From NCBI RefSeq assembly GCF_001544795.2, contig NZ_FCOI02000023.1, forward strand, positions 1 to 64,000: a stretch of 64,000 bases of DNA, in the 5' to 3' direction. Positions 1 to 8,277 of this stretch are shown here, piece after piece. Source of the stretch: Caballeronia temeraria (GTDB lineage: Bacteria > Pseudomonadota > Gammaproteobacteria > Burkholderiales > Burkholderiaceae). The position numbers and the translations under genes were made by a program. The stretch's first letter is position 1. The number at the start of each line of letters is the position of its first letter. A model generated the notes under the pieces. That model ran no database searches, had not been told where the DNA came from, and was given only the letters and a program-made list of their open reading frames with translations.

Positions 1-86
1 GCACGCAGCGCGAGTTGACGCGCGAGCAGTTCAACGCGGCGGTCTTGAGTACCGCGCGAGAACGGGCAGCCGCGGTGGAGAAGTGA
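1..86 (+). CDS. 3' end of an unrecognised gene (truncated by window edge)
   Basis: The frame closed by TGA at 84-86 is open back to the left edge, giving 27 residues rich in Arg, Glu and Ala that look helical. I do not recognise the family. It is followed within about 35 bases by short repeats resembling an insertion-sequence end, so it could be the last transposition gene of that element; it could equally be an unrelated host gene. Too short to decide. Confidence 0.4.
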   Translation, partial: TQRELTREQFNAAVLSTARERAAAVEK

Positions 87-117
87 GCTTTTACAGTGAG
101 ATTTATAAAACTCAAAA

Positions 118-170
118 CCTGACATTTCTAAAAAGCTGAAACCCCGACATTTGTATCTGGCCGTGACATA
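118..170. mobile_element. possible right end of an insertion sequence (IS21-like repeats)
   Basis: Two near-identical decamers, GACATTTCTA at 121 and GACATTTGTA at 146, plus a third shorter GACATA at 165, are spaced about 20-25 bases apart. Repeated TGACA-type subterminal motifs ending in CA are typical of IS21-family ends, as I recall that family. No matching left end or target duplication can be seen because the element would lie outside the window. This is an inference from repeat pattern alone. Confidence 0.3.
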
Positions 171-246
171 GGCTGTAGGTTCAGATTAGAAATATCCGAT
201 TTTCGCCGCGCGGCCGCCACACCACGCGTAATCGGTGGGACGCACT

Positions 247-263
247 CTTATCAAACTGATAAG
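247..263. promoter_or_regulatory. 17-bp palindrome, candidate operator upstream of the amidohydrolase
   Basis: CTTATCA-AAC-TGATAAG is a perfect inverted repeat with 7-bp arms and a 3-base spacer. Such a site is the size of a dimeric helix-turn-helix operator (GntR- or LysR-like). It lies about 230 bases before the start at 495; which regulator binds it is unknown. Confidence 0.35.
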
Positions 264-494
264 CAGCGGTCTCCTGAGACGCCTCTCGTTCTGGCGATTG
301 CGCTCGTCACCCATCCTGGAGAGGCACCTTTCGCTCCATTCAGAAAATGGATACCCCGCATTCAAACATTTAATTTGTCGATACCGCCCGCCTCCGATAT
401 TTTGTACAGGTCCACCACACCGAGGACCACGCAATCCAGCGCCGCAGCCGGTTCAGGACGCGTTGAAAAGGTCCCGAATCACTGAGGCACAAGC

Positions 495-1730
495 ATGTTC
501 GACCGCGTCTTCATCAATGCCATCGACGCTCACGGCAATCCCTTGAATCTCGCGGTGAAGGACGGCCGTTTCGCCAGCATCGGTGCGCAATGCCCGCACA
601 CAGGCGACGCGGACATCGTCGATCTCGAAGGCCATCTCGTTCTTCCCGGTTTCGTCGATGGCCATATTCATCTCGACAAGAGCTTCGTCGGCGATCGCTG
701 GCGGCCGCATCGTTCCGTCGCCAGTTTGCGCGAGCGTCTCGCCGTCGAAAAGCAGGAACTCGCCGGCGCGCGCCCGATCGCCGAGCGCGCCGATGCGCTG
801 ATCCGTCAGGCCGCATCGTTCGGCACGATCGCCATGCGCAGTCATGTCGACGTCGACGCGACCACCGGCCTCGCGAATCTCCACACAGTCATGGAAGCGC
901 GCGAAAAGTGGCGCGGCCTCGTCGATATCGAACTCGTCGCGTTTCCCCAGGCGGGCGTCGTGTCCTGCCCCGGCACCGCAGACATTCTCGATGCTGCGGC
1001 GCGCGAGGGTGCGCATGTCGTCGGCGGCATCGATCCGGCGACACTCGACGGCGACGCCGACGGCCAGCTCGATATCGTCTTCGGTCTCGCCGAGAAGCGC
1101 GGCGTGAAAATCGACATGCATCTGCACGAACCGGACCAGCAAGGCATCGATCAGCTTTACCGGATCGCCGCGCGCACGAAAGCATCGGGCCTGCATGGCC
1201 GCGTCAACGTCAGCCACGCTTATGCACTGGGCGATGTCGCGCCCGCCGTGGTCGATCATGTCGCGTCGGCGCTCGCCGATGCCGGCGTGTCCATCATGAC
1301 CAACGCGCCCGGCGACCGCGCGTTCCCGCCGATCCTGCGATTGCGTGCGGCGGGCGTGCGCGTGTTCACCGGCAACGACAACATCCAGGACGCCTGGTGG
1401 CCCTACGGCAACGGCGACATGCTGCAACGCGCGATGCTCATCGGTTATCGCTCGGGTTTCTATACTGATGATGAACTGCTCGTCGCGCTGGACATGGCGA
1501 CCGACGCCGGCGCGGCCGTGTTGGGCATCGATGCTTACGGATTGAAGGCCGGCAACGACGCCACCTTCGTCGTCGTCGAGGCGCCCAATGCGGCGGCCGC
1601 CGTTGCCGCGGTGCCCGCGAAACGCGTCATCGTCCGCGGCGGAGCGTTCTGGAGCGATTCGTCCCGCATGTCATTCGCGTCCGGGAAAGCCGGACACCAA
1701 CACGGCGTCGACTTCGCGACGACGGCGTGA
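495..1730 (+). CDS. cytosine deaminase-like amidohydrolase (CodA type)
   Basis: Metal-dependent hydrolase of the amidohydrolase superfamily, 411 residues, the usual length for CodA-type enzymes. Visible ligands follow the family order: GHIHLDKS near residue 55 (the HxH metal pair), HLHEPD near 210 (His and Glu), SHAYALG near 240 and GNDNIQDAWWPYG near 290, where the Asp is the catalytic acid/base. The ATG is preceded by GAGG seven bases upstream. It is followed after 20 bases by the bicupin gene, so the two are probably co-transcribed. A ring or amide C-N hydrolysis on a nucleobase- or ureide-like substrate is likely; cytosine itself is not assured, because this subgroup is broad. A paralogue lies at 3148-4347 on the other strand. 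Confidence 0.85.
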   Translation: MFDRVFINAIDAHGNPLNLAVKDGRFASIGAQCPHTGDADIVDLEGHLVLPGFVDGHIHLDKSFVGDRWRPHRSVASLRERLAVEKQELAGARPIAERADALIRQAASFGTIAMRSHVDVDATTGLANLHTVMEAREKWRGLVDIELVAFPQAGVVSCPGTADILDAAAREGAHVVGGIDPATLDGDADGQLDIVFGLAEKRGVKIDMHLHEPDQQGIDQLYRIAARTKASGLHGRVNVSHAYALGDVAPAVVDHVASALADAGVSIMTNAPGDRAFPPILRLRAAGVRVFTGNDNIQDAWWPYGNGDMLQRAMLIGYRSGFYTDDELLVALDMATDAGAAVLGIDAYGLKAGNDATFVVVEAPNAAAAVAAVPAKRVIVRGGAFWSDSSRMSFASGKAGHQHGVDFATTA

Positions 1731-1750
1731 AATCTAACGGAGACTTTCGT

Positions 1751-2587
1751 ATGTCAAGCAATACGTACTACGCGCCTCACGGCGGTCATCCATCGCAGGC
1801 CGAGCTGCTCACCGATCGCGCGATGTTCACTGAAGCGTATGCCGTCATCCCCAAAGGCGTGATGCGCGATATCGTCACGAGCCATCTGCCGTTCTGGGAC
1901 AAGACGCGTCTGTGGGTGATCGCGCGTCCGCTCTCGGGGTTCGCCGAAACGTTCTCGCAATACATCATGGAAGTGTCGCCCGGCGGCGGCAGCGAAAGTC
2001 CCGAGCAGGATCCGAATGCCGAAGGCGTGCTGTTCGTCGTCGAAGGCGAGATCGAACTGACGCTGCAAGGCAATCTGCACGTTCTGAAGACCGGCGGTTA
2101 CGCATTCATTCCGCCTGGCACGAACTGGCAATTGCGCAATCGTCATAAGGATGCCGCGCGTTTTCACTGGGTGCGCAAGCACTATGAAGCCGTGGATGGC
2201 ATCCCGCTTCCCGAAGCCTTCGTGACGAACGAACAGGATATCGAGCCGATTCCGATGCCCGGCACCGAAGGACGCTGGGTGACGACGCGTTTCGTCGATT
2301 CCAGCGACATGCGCCACGACATGCACGTGAACATCGTCACGTTCCAGCCCGGCGGCGTGATTCCGTTCGCGGAAACGCACGTGATGGAACACGGCCTGTA
2401 CGTGCTCGAAGGCAAGGCGGTGTATCGGCTGAATCAGGACTGGGTCGAAGTGGAAGCGGGCGACTTCATGTGGCTGCGCGCATTCTGTCCGCAGGCCTGC
2501 TACGCGGGCGGACCGAGCCGCTTCCGCTATCTGCTGTACAAGGACGTGAATCGCCATATGAAGCTGACGCTCAACGCACCGCGTTGA
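1751..2587 (+). CDS. bicupin, (S)-ureidoglycine aminohydrolase family (AllE/YlbA-like)
   Basis: A 278-residue protein with two cupin domains. The N-terminal cupin has GVLFVVEGE and GGYAFIPPGTNW. The C-terminal cupin, the metal site in AllE, has PFAETHVMEHGLYVLEGKA, with the ETHVxEH ligand run, and ends with a YKDVNR segment like the end of E. coli AllE. AllE hydrolyses (S)-ureidoglycine to ureidoglycolate in purine breakdown. I chose the ATG at 1751 because GGAG precedes it by nine bases; a GTG 24 bases earlier overlaps the previous stop and lacks a site. Its partner amidohydrolase suggests ureide or pyrimidine-type catabolism, but no other allantoin genes are in view, so the exact substrate remains open. 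Confidence 0.8.
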   Translation: MSSNTYYAPHGGHPSQAELLTDRAMFTEAYAVIPKGVMRDIVTSHLPFWDKTRLWVIARPLSGFAETFSQYIMEVSPGGGSESPEQDPNAEGVLFVVEGEIELTLQGNLHVLKTGGYAFIPPGTNWQLRNRHKDAARFHWVRKHYEAVDGIPLPEAFVTNEQDIEPIPMPGTEGRWVTTRFVDSSDMRHDMHVNIVTFQPGGVIPFAETHVMEHGLYVLEGKAVYRLNQDWVEVEAGDFMWLRAFCPQACYAGGPSRFRYLLYKDVNRHMKLTLNAPR

Positions 2588-2611
2588 ACGTCCACGCGAC
2601 GGGCCGCAGCT

Positions 2612-3151
2612 TCAGTAGTGGCTGCGCGCCCATAGCGTCGGCGGCGCATCGGGCAGATGACGCAGGCCGGCGCGCTCGAACGTGCGCTCCGCCACCTCGG
2701 AGACGCGTTCGAGTATCTCTCCTTCGTCGACCGATATCACGCGATAGTCCTCCATCAGGATCTGTCCGCCGACCATCGTCATGCATACATCGCCCGCATT
2801 CGCGAAGCACGTGACGCGATAAACGGGCATGTTCATCGGCATCAGATGCGGCTTGAACAGGTCGATGAAAATGATGTCCGCCATCTTCCCCGCTTCGAGC
2901 GAACCGCGTTCGTGATCGATCGACAGTGCCTTCGCGGCATCGATGGTCACCATCTCCAGCGCCTAGCCATGCGGAAGCACGTCCGGATCGCGAAAGTGCC
3001 TGCGATGGTAGTGCATGCACTGCCACAGATGACGGAACATGTCGTAGCCGCGATCGGGCGCCGCGCCATCGTCGATGACACGGCGCGATGCGTCCATCGT
3101 GATGACGCAGCCGTGCTCGATCAATATGTCGACGTGTTCGCGCTCGTTCAT
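2612..3151 (-). pseudogene. decayed amidohydrolase (internal deletion plus nonsense codon)
   Basis: Reading right to left, an intact start (MNEREHVDIL...) gives about 29 residues of amidohydrolase N-terminus, then jumps to a segment that belongs late in the fold (RGYDMFRHLWQCMHYHRRHF). It then meets an in-frame TAG at 2963-2965 and continues in the same frame through a typical C-terminus (ALEMVTIDAAKALS, then GSLEAGKMADIIFID). The total is 180 codons against about 450-470 in intact SsnA/TrzA-like members, so most of the metal-binding barrel is gone. Its ATG overlaps the stop of the upstream amidohydrolase as ATGA, showing it was the next gene of that operon. Two independent lesions make it a pseudogene. 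Confidence 0.85.
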
Positions 3152-4347
3152 GACACGAGCGCTCCGTCACGCGCGACGATGCGTCCGTTCGCCACGACGA
3201 GCTTGCGCTTCGGCCGCGCCACGACCGCATGCGCGACGGTTTCGGCATCAACCAGAACGAGGTCCGCGCGAGCACCCGCACGCAGACCGTAGTCGGCGAA
3301 TCCGCAGCCGCGTGCTGCGGCGTCGCTCACGCAATCGAACGCGATCATGAGATCGTCGTCGCGACGCAGGTCGTAGCGCATGCCGATCAGCATCGCGCGT
3401 TCGAGCATGTCGGGAACGCCATACGGCGACCACGTATCGCGGATGCCGTCGTTGCCGCCGAACATCGTGATGCCCTTGTCGCGGCACAGCTTGAGCGGCG
3501 GAACCGGGCGCGAAGGCGGCGCGCTCGTGAGCAAGGCCACGCGCAAATGAGCGATGCGATCGAGCAGCGCATCGCGCTCGCGCTCCGGCAACGCGCCGAG
3601 GCAAAAACCATGACTGACGACGACCTGTCCTTGCATGCCCATCGCTTCGACGCGATCCAGCAGAAGCTTCAGCGTGAATGCGCCGATTTCGCCGGGCTCG
3701 TGCAGATGGATATCGATCGGCTTGCGATAGCGCTCCGCGAGCGCGAAGGTCGCGTTCAGCGATGCGACCGGATCGCCGTCGATCAACGCGGGATCGAGCG
3801 CGCCGAGCACGTCCGCGCCTTGCGCGAGCGCATCGCCGAGCAGCTCGACCGTGCCCGGACGAATCAGCATGCCCGACTGCGGAAACGCGACGATCTGCAT
3901 GTCGAGCGTGTCGCGCATCGTCTCTTTTGTCGCGAGCACGCCGTCGAGATAGCGCAAGCGCGCATCGGTGTCGATGTCGACATGCGTGCGCAGACGCGTC
4001 GTGCCCGCCTGCACGAAAGCGCGCGACAACGCGAGCGATTGCTCGGCTGCATCGTGTCCCGATGTCTTGCGCCATTCGCGTTCGTTGCTGATGCGATCGG
4101 TCAGCAGCGGACCGACTTCGTTGCGATACCACGGACGGCCCCAGTTGCTTTTGTCGATATGCGTATGGCCTTCGACGAAGCCCGGCAGCAGCAACGCGCC
4201 GCCGCCGTCTTCGATCGGCGCATCGTGTGGCGCCACGACTTGCACGCCGATCGATTCGATGTGTCCATCGACGATGGAGACTGAAACGCGTTGGCCATCG
4301 GCCAGCCGGACATTCGAGAGATAGACAGAACGATTCATGTTTGTCAT
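3148..4347 (-). CDS. cytosine deaminase-like amidohydrolase, second copy
   Basis: A 399-residue amidohydrolase, paralogous to the one at 495-1730. Motifs in order: GHTHIDKSNWG (HxH metal ligands), HVDID, HLHEPGE, SHGFCLG and GNDGIRDTWSPYG with the catalytic Asp. The start at 4347 overlaps the stop of the upstream fusion remnant as ATGA; an internal Met nine bases later is an alternative start. The gene sits between two broken genes, the upstream one with transporter-derived sequence and the downstream one a decayed amidohydrolase. It is therefore the surviving member of what looks like a transporter-plus-hydrolases operon. Expected to be a cytoplasmic deaminase of a heterocyclic or amide substrate. 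Confidence 0.82.
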   Translation of the reverse strand: MTNMNRSVYLSNVRLADGQRVSVSIVDGHIESIGVQVVAPHDAPIEDGGGALLLPGFVEGHTHIDKSNWGRPWYRNEVGPLLTDRISNEREWRKTSGHDAAEQSLALSRAFVQAGTTRLRTHVDIDTDARLRYLDGVLATKETMRDTLDMQIVAFPQSGMLIRPGTVELLGDALAQGADVLGALDPALIDGDPVASLNATFALAERYRKPIDIHLHEPGEIGAFTLKLLLDRVEAMGMQGQVVVSHGFCLGALPERERDALLDRIAHLRVALLTSAPPSRPVPPLKLCRDKGITMFGGNDGIRDTWSPYGVPDMLERAMLIGMRYDLRRDDDLMIAFDCVSDAAARGCGFADYGLRAGARADLVLVDAETVAHAVVARPKRKLVVANGRIVARDGALVS

Positions 4348-4610
4348 GCCGATTCGACGGCAGTATCGATACGCGGGCGCAGCATGCGTTGCGCGCCGCT
4401 GATTGCAACGAAAACCACGGCATTCGCGAACAGCGCAACGAGTCCCATGTTGATGGACGTGAACGCGAGCGGCGCATGGGGGAACACCGACGCGAGCGTC
4501 ATGCCGTACAGCACGACGCTCGACTGCGCATTCGCCGTTGCAGCCAGCATCATGCCTGTGCCGGCCGCCGCGAGCGATGTCCTCCACATCTGCACCTGCG
4601 CTTTCATCAT
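4344..4610 (-). pseudogene. fusion remnant: porin signal peptide joined to a symporter C-terminus
   Basis: An 88-codon open frame with a good ribosome-binding region (GGAGACGAGG before ATGATG). Residues 1-36 look like the start of a Burkholderia-type porin: a basic N-terminus, hydrophobic core, ATANAQ cleavage region, then SSVVLYG, the usual first beta strand. Residues about 37-80 look instead like the end of a sodium:solute symporter (a PHAPLAF segment, then GLVALFANAVVFVAI as a membrane helix). No complete porin or transporter is present, so this seems to be two genes joined by a deletion. The frame stayed open and overlaps the next start as ATGA, so it may still be translated for coupling. 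Assignment is from sequence resemblance only. Confidence 0.65.
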
Positions 4611-4674
4611 CCTCGTCTCCGGGCATTTGTCTCGTAACGGGGCGTTTGTTCGTCCGCGCTCGAGCTTTTTGTCT

Positions 4675-4713
4675 GACGTCGATGCATGACGGTCAGCCCT
4701 TCGCATCGACGTC
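4675..4713. repeat. perfect 11-bp inverted repeat with 17-base loop
   Basis: GACGTCGATGC at 4675-4685 is matched by its exact complement GCATCGACGTC at 4703-4713. It lies between the fusion remnant (start 4610, - strand) and the LysR gene (start 4854, + strand), in the - strand leader. It may be an RNA hairpin or a widely spaced operator for the neighbouring LysR protein. There is no run of T after it on either strand that would mark a simple terminator. Confidence 0.5.
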
Positions 4714-4853
4714 GAACTGATGTTATCCATCTGCCCTCGTATTAAAAAGTTAAATGTTCGAATGGGCGTCAGTTGAGAAACGAATGCCTGCGATTGCCAC
4801 GGTCGTTCGTGCGTGATAGAAGTCGGTGTCCCCTTCGAAGCTCCATCCGGTCG

Positions 4854-5735
4854 ATGAAAAACGCTCCCAAAGCACGCACACCGCTGTTCGATCTGGATCT
4901 GCTGAAGGCCATCGTCATGGTGGCCGATTGCGGCACGTTCACAGCTGCATCCGCACGGCTTCATTCGACGCAATCGACGATCAGTCAGAAGGTCCGTCGC
5001 CTGGAAGATATGGCGGGACACAGGCTGCTCGAACGCGGCAGCCGCGACGTTCGTCCGACCGATGCCGGCGAAACGCTGCTCGCCTATGCGCGCCGCATGC
5101 TCGCGCTCAACGATGAAATGATCGAGGCGCTATCCGGCGCGAACGTCGGCCTGACGGTGCGGCTCGGCGTGCCGGAAGATTTCGTCGGCGGACCGACGAC
5201 GCACATGCTCGCCGCGTTCAACCGCAAGCATCCGCAGGTGAAGCTCGAAGTGACGAGCGGACTGAGCCGCGATCTGAGCAACAGCTACGATCGCGGCGAT
5301 CTCGATCTGATCCTCGTGAAGCAGCGGCGCAATAGCCGCGAAGCCGTCGCGACGTGGCCCGAGCAACTGAGATGGATCGACAGCGCGAAGAATCCGTCGA
5401 TTCAACTCGATCCGATTCCACTCGTCGCGTTTCCGCCGCGCGGGCTGTATCGCGACGACATGACCAACGCGATCGAAAGCATCGGACGACGCTGGCGGCT
5501 AAGCTTCATCAGTTCGAGTCTTAGCGGTATTCAGGCAGCCGTCGCCGATGGTCTGGGGATCAGTCTGCTGCCGGCGCGCGCCGTTCTGCCGGAGCACGTC
5601 GTGTTGACGACGAAGAGCGGATTGCCCGCTATCGAGACGATGGATATCGCGCTGTTGCATCGCCCGACGGCGGATGCTGTCGTGAAGGAACTCGCGAAAG
5701 CGTTGTCGCGAATGTTCGGGCCACAGCGTCGCTAG
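4854..5735 (+). CDS. LysR-family transcriptional regulator
   Basis: A 293-residue LysR protein. The winged helix-turn-helix lies at about residues 12-70 (FDLDLLKAIVMVADCGTFTAAS, split by the recognition helix ending STQSTISQKVRRLE). The effector-binding domain follows. The ATG at 4854 places the HTH at the usual distance from the N-terminus; an upstream in-frame start would add 27 unrelated residues. It is divergent from the remnant/amidohydrolase operon at 4610 and is probably the regulator of that locus, with the inverted repeat at 4675-4713 in the shared promoter region. The inducer is unknown. Confidence 0.85.
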   Translation: MKNAPKARTPLFDLDLLKAIVMVADCGTFTAASARLHSTQSTISQKVRRLEDMAGHRLLERGSRDVRPTDAGETLLAYARRMLALNDEMIEALSGANVGLTVRLGVPEDFVGGPTTHMLAAFNRKHPQVKLEVTSGLSRDLSNSYDRGDLDLILVKQRRNSREAVATWPEQLRWIDSAKNPSIQLDPIPLVAFPPRGLYRDDMTNAIESIGRRWRLSFISSSLSGIQAAVADGLGISLLPARAVLPEHVVLTTKSGLPAIETMDIALLHRPTADAVVKELAKALSRMFGPQRR

Positions 5736-5779
5736 GCGCGCTGTTCACGGGTCGGCGGCAAAGACGGTTAGTTGCTTTG

Positions 5780-6709
5780 CTAGGTAACCCAACCGCGTTC
5801 GATGAGCGGCACATCCCACGCCGGCTCCGGCCCGAGCCGCTCGGCGAGAAACTCGACCAGCGCCTTCACCTTCAACCCCTGCCGTTGCGTGGCGGGATAA
5901 ACGGCCGCGAAGTTCATCGGCGAGAGCGCGTAATCCGGCAGGATCGGCACGAGCGCGCCATTCAGCAGCGACGCGCTCGCCACGAGCGTCGGCAGGCACA
6001 CGATGCCGCCGCCCGTCAACGCATAGTCGTGCAGCAAGTGGACCGAATTGGAGCGGACGATGCCGGGCAGCTCGATTTCGACGACCTCGTCGCCGCGCGT
6101 CATCGTCCACCGATTGCGCGACGGATAGCCCGAATAAAGCGCCGTTCTGTGATCCAGCAAATCGCGCGGATGCCGCGGCGCGCCATGCTCGTTCACGTAG
6201 GAAGGCGCGGCGCAGAAGAGCCGGCGGACGGTGAAAAGACGCCGCTCGATCAGCGAATCGGAGATCGGCGGGAAGATCTGGAACGCCACGTCGAAGCCCT
6301 CTTCGATCGGATCGACGACACGGTCATTGACGATGACATCGAGTTGAATGCCGGGATAGCGCCGGTTGAACTCGGCCAGCGACGCACCGAAGTGACCGAG
6401 CGCGAAACCGGGCAACATCTGGATGCGAAGCCGCCCGGTCGGGGTCGCGCGCAACTCGCGCATCTGGTCGGTCAGTTCGTTGACGCGCCCGACCACTTCG
6501 GCGCAGTCGCGATAGAACGCCTCACCGACATCGGACAGCCTGACGTGCCGCGTGCTTCGATGAAACAGCGGCACATTCAGGAATTTCTCGAGTTGCTGGA
6601 TGCGCGTAGTGACGACCGAACTGGCGACGCCGAGTTGCCGCGCCGCCTCGGCGAAACTGCTGGTTTCCGCTACGCGCACGAAGGCTTCGATGCTGAGAAA
6701 ACGATCCAT
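5780..6709 (-). CDS. LysR-family transcriptional regulator
   Basis: A 309-residue LysR protein of the large group exemplified by DsdC/PtxR-like regulators: N-terminal HTH (FLSIEAFVRVAETSSFAEAA) and a C-terminal substrate-binding domain. The start at 6709 has AAGGAA six bases upstream. It follows the MFS gene on the same strand after 70 bases, so it may be co-transcribed with it and sense its substrate. The convergent neighbour is the LysR gene ending at 5735. Confidence 0.85.
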   Translation of the reverse strand: MDRFLSIEAFVRVAETSSFAEAARQLGVASSVVTTRIQQLEKFLNVPLFHRSTRHVRLSDVGEAFYRDCAEVVGRVNELTDQMRELRATPTGRLRIQMLPGFALGHFGASLAEFNRRYPGIQLDVIVNDRVVDPIEEGFDVAFQIFPPISDSLIERRLFTVRRLFCAAPSYVNEHGAPRHPRDLLDHRTALYSGYPSRNRWTMTRGDEVVEIELPGIVRSNSVHLLHDYALTGGGIVCLPTLVASASLLNGALVPILPDYALSPMNFAAVYPATQRQGLKVKALVEFLAERLGPEPAWDVPLIERGWVT

Positions 6710-6779
6710 GCCGGTTCCTTTCGATCGTGTCCAGCATGTCAGTGTATCCCGCAGCGCGCGTGATCCCGGACGCCCGCGC

Positions 6780-8042
6780 TTACTCGGGCTGCTCGCCTCC
6801 GACGAGTTCCACGGCACGCGCTTTCGCACGCACTCGGGCGGGCGCGGTTTCTTCGAGCAGCAGGCTCACGCCGATACCGAGCACCACCGCGCAAATCGGC
6901 AGCCAGAGAATATTCTGGATTCCGAACTTTGTTGCGACGAACCCGGCTAGCGCGGGCGCCACGCCGCCGCCGAAGATTTCGCCCGCGCCCACGACAATGC
7001 CGATCGCCGTCGACACCATGCCGATCGGCGCCGCCTCCGTCGCGACCGGCCCGGACAGCAGCGAAACGAGGCCCAGCGTGAAGAAGGCCGCGACGAAGAG
7101 CACGATGAACAACACGACCGGCTGCGCGCCGACGCCGCGAAACACATACAGCATGACGGCCGTTCCCGCAAAGCCGACGATGCTCGCCAGCCGCCGTCCG
7201 ACGATATCGGACAGTCCCGGCAGACCGAACTGGCCGACGAATCCGCCGAAGCCGATTGCCGACACCACGATGCCCATGCGCTGCGTATCCAGCGAAAGAT
7301 ATTCAGTGAGATAGATCGGCAGCATCGCGCCGAGCACGAAAACGCCGGTCATCGCGCAGAATAGCGCGACCATCGCGACGGGAATGTTGCGGCTCTTCAG
7401 CACGTCGCGCCAGAAGCCCTTCGCGGCCGGCGCGTGCGAAACGGCAGACGCCGGTTCGGTCGCGCGCGGCTCGCGGATTACGAAGAACATCAGCAGCCCG
7501 AGTATCAGACCGGGAACGGAGACGAGCGCGAAGACCCAGCGCCACGAGACCACGTTGAGCAGTTGCGTCGCGATGATCGGCGAAAGCGCGAGCCCGAAGA
7601 GCGCGAATCCGCTTTGCTGCAACCCGAGATTGAAGCCGCGCCGTTTCGGATGCGACGCGTCGGCGGTGGCGGCGAAACTCGTCGGGCAGAACGAGCCTTC
7701 GGCGACGCCCATCAGCGCGCGCACGGCGAGCAGGCTCGCGAGGCCGCCCGCGACGCCCGAGAATCCCGACAGCAGCGAAAACGCGATGATCGCGGGAATC
7801 AGCACCTTGCGACGCCCGATCTTGTCGGAGATGCCGCCCATCAGCGCGGCGAACACGCCCCACGAGAGGCCCAGAATGCCGATGCAGTTGCCGACATCCT
7901 GCGCGGTGAGATGCAGGTCCTTCATGATCGCCGGAAAGAGCGGCGCGATCAGCCATCGATCGAGGCCGACAAGGCCGAATCCGAGCGCAAGCAGCGTCAC
8001 GGCTTTCCATTCGTAGGACGTATCCCACCGGTTCGAGGTCAT
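6780..8042 (-). CDS. MFS transporter (sugar-acid/aromatic-acid type)
   Basis: A 420-residue major facilitator with twelve predicted helices. The cytoplasmic loop 2-3 motif GGISDKIGRRK is the classic MFS signature, and a second copy (LSDIVGRR) lies in the C-terminal half. The start at 8042 is preceded by CAGGAGAC. Helix 1 carries LVGLDRWLIAPLFPAIMKDL, where a charged residue after a Leu-Asp pair is common in organic-anion symporters. Inner-membrane uptake of a small organic acid is likely, with the downstream LysR gene as the probable regulator. Substrate not predictable. Confidence 0.82.
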   Translation of the reverse strand: MTSNRWDTSYEWKAVTLLALGFGLVGLDRWLIAPLFPAIMKDLHLTAQDVGNCIGILGLSWGVFAALMGGISDKIGRRKVLIPAIIAFSLLSGFSGVAGGLASLLAVRALMGVAEGSFCPTSFAATADASHPKRRGFNLGLQQSGFALFGLALSPIIATQLLNVVSWRWVFALVSVPGLILGLLMFFVIREPRATEPASAVSHAPAAKGFWRDVLKSRNIPVAMVALFCAMTGVFVLGAMLPIYLTEYLSLDTQRMGIVVSAIGFGGFVGQFGLPGLSDIVGRRLASIVGFAGTAVMLYVFRGVGAQPVVLFIVLFVAAFFTLGLVSLLSGPVATEAAPIGMVSTAIGIVVGAGEIFGGGVAPALAGFVATKFGIQNILWLPICAVVLGIGVSLLLEETAPARVRAKARAVELVGGEQPE

Positions 8043-8277
8043 CTTCGTCTCCTGAGTCAGAATCGCGGGCCGCTTCGTCGAAGTGCGGCATCGTCGATGG
8101 AACAAAGGGTGACCCAGACGCGGTATGAACAGAACGGGCGAACCGCCGAATGCGTCATTTGCGAAACGCGAACAATGGCGCGGTTGCAGCGCTCGCGGGG
8201 CCGGAGGACGCCGTTCGAGCGGATTTCGGCCGGACTAGGGATACTTCGGATGGACGCCCGAATCAAAGGAACGCGAC

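Larger units (their letters stand above)
87..494. other. 408-base non-coding stretch before the first amidohydrolase
   Basis: No convincing gene is visible. It holds the possible insertion-sequence end (118-170), a 17-bp palindrome (247-263) and a second small palindrome, GTCTCCTGAGAC, at 268-279. The reading frames on both strands have atypical composition and no good ribosome-binding site. The base composition is more AT-rich than the neighbouring genes, as expected for promoter or mobile-element edge DNA. Confidence 0.6.
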
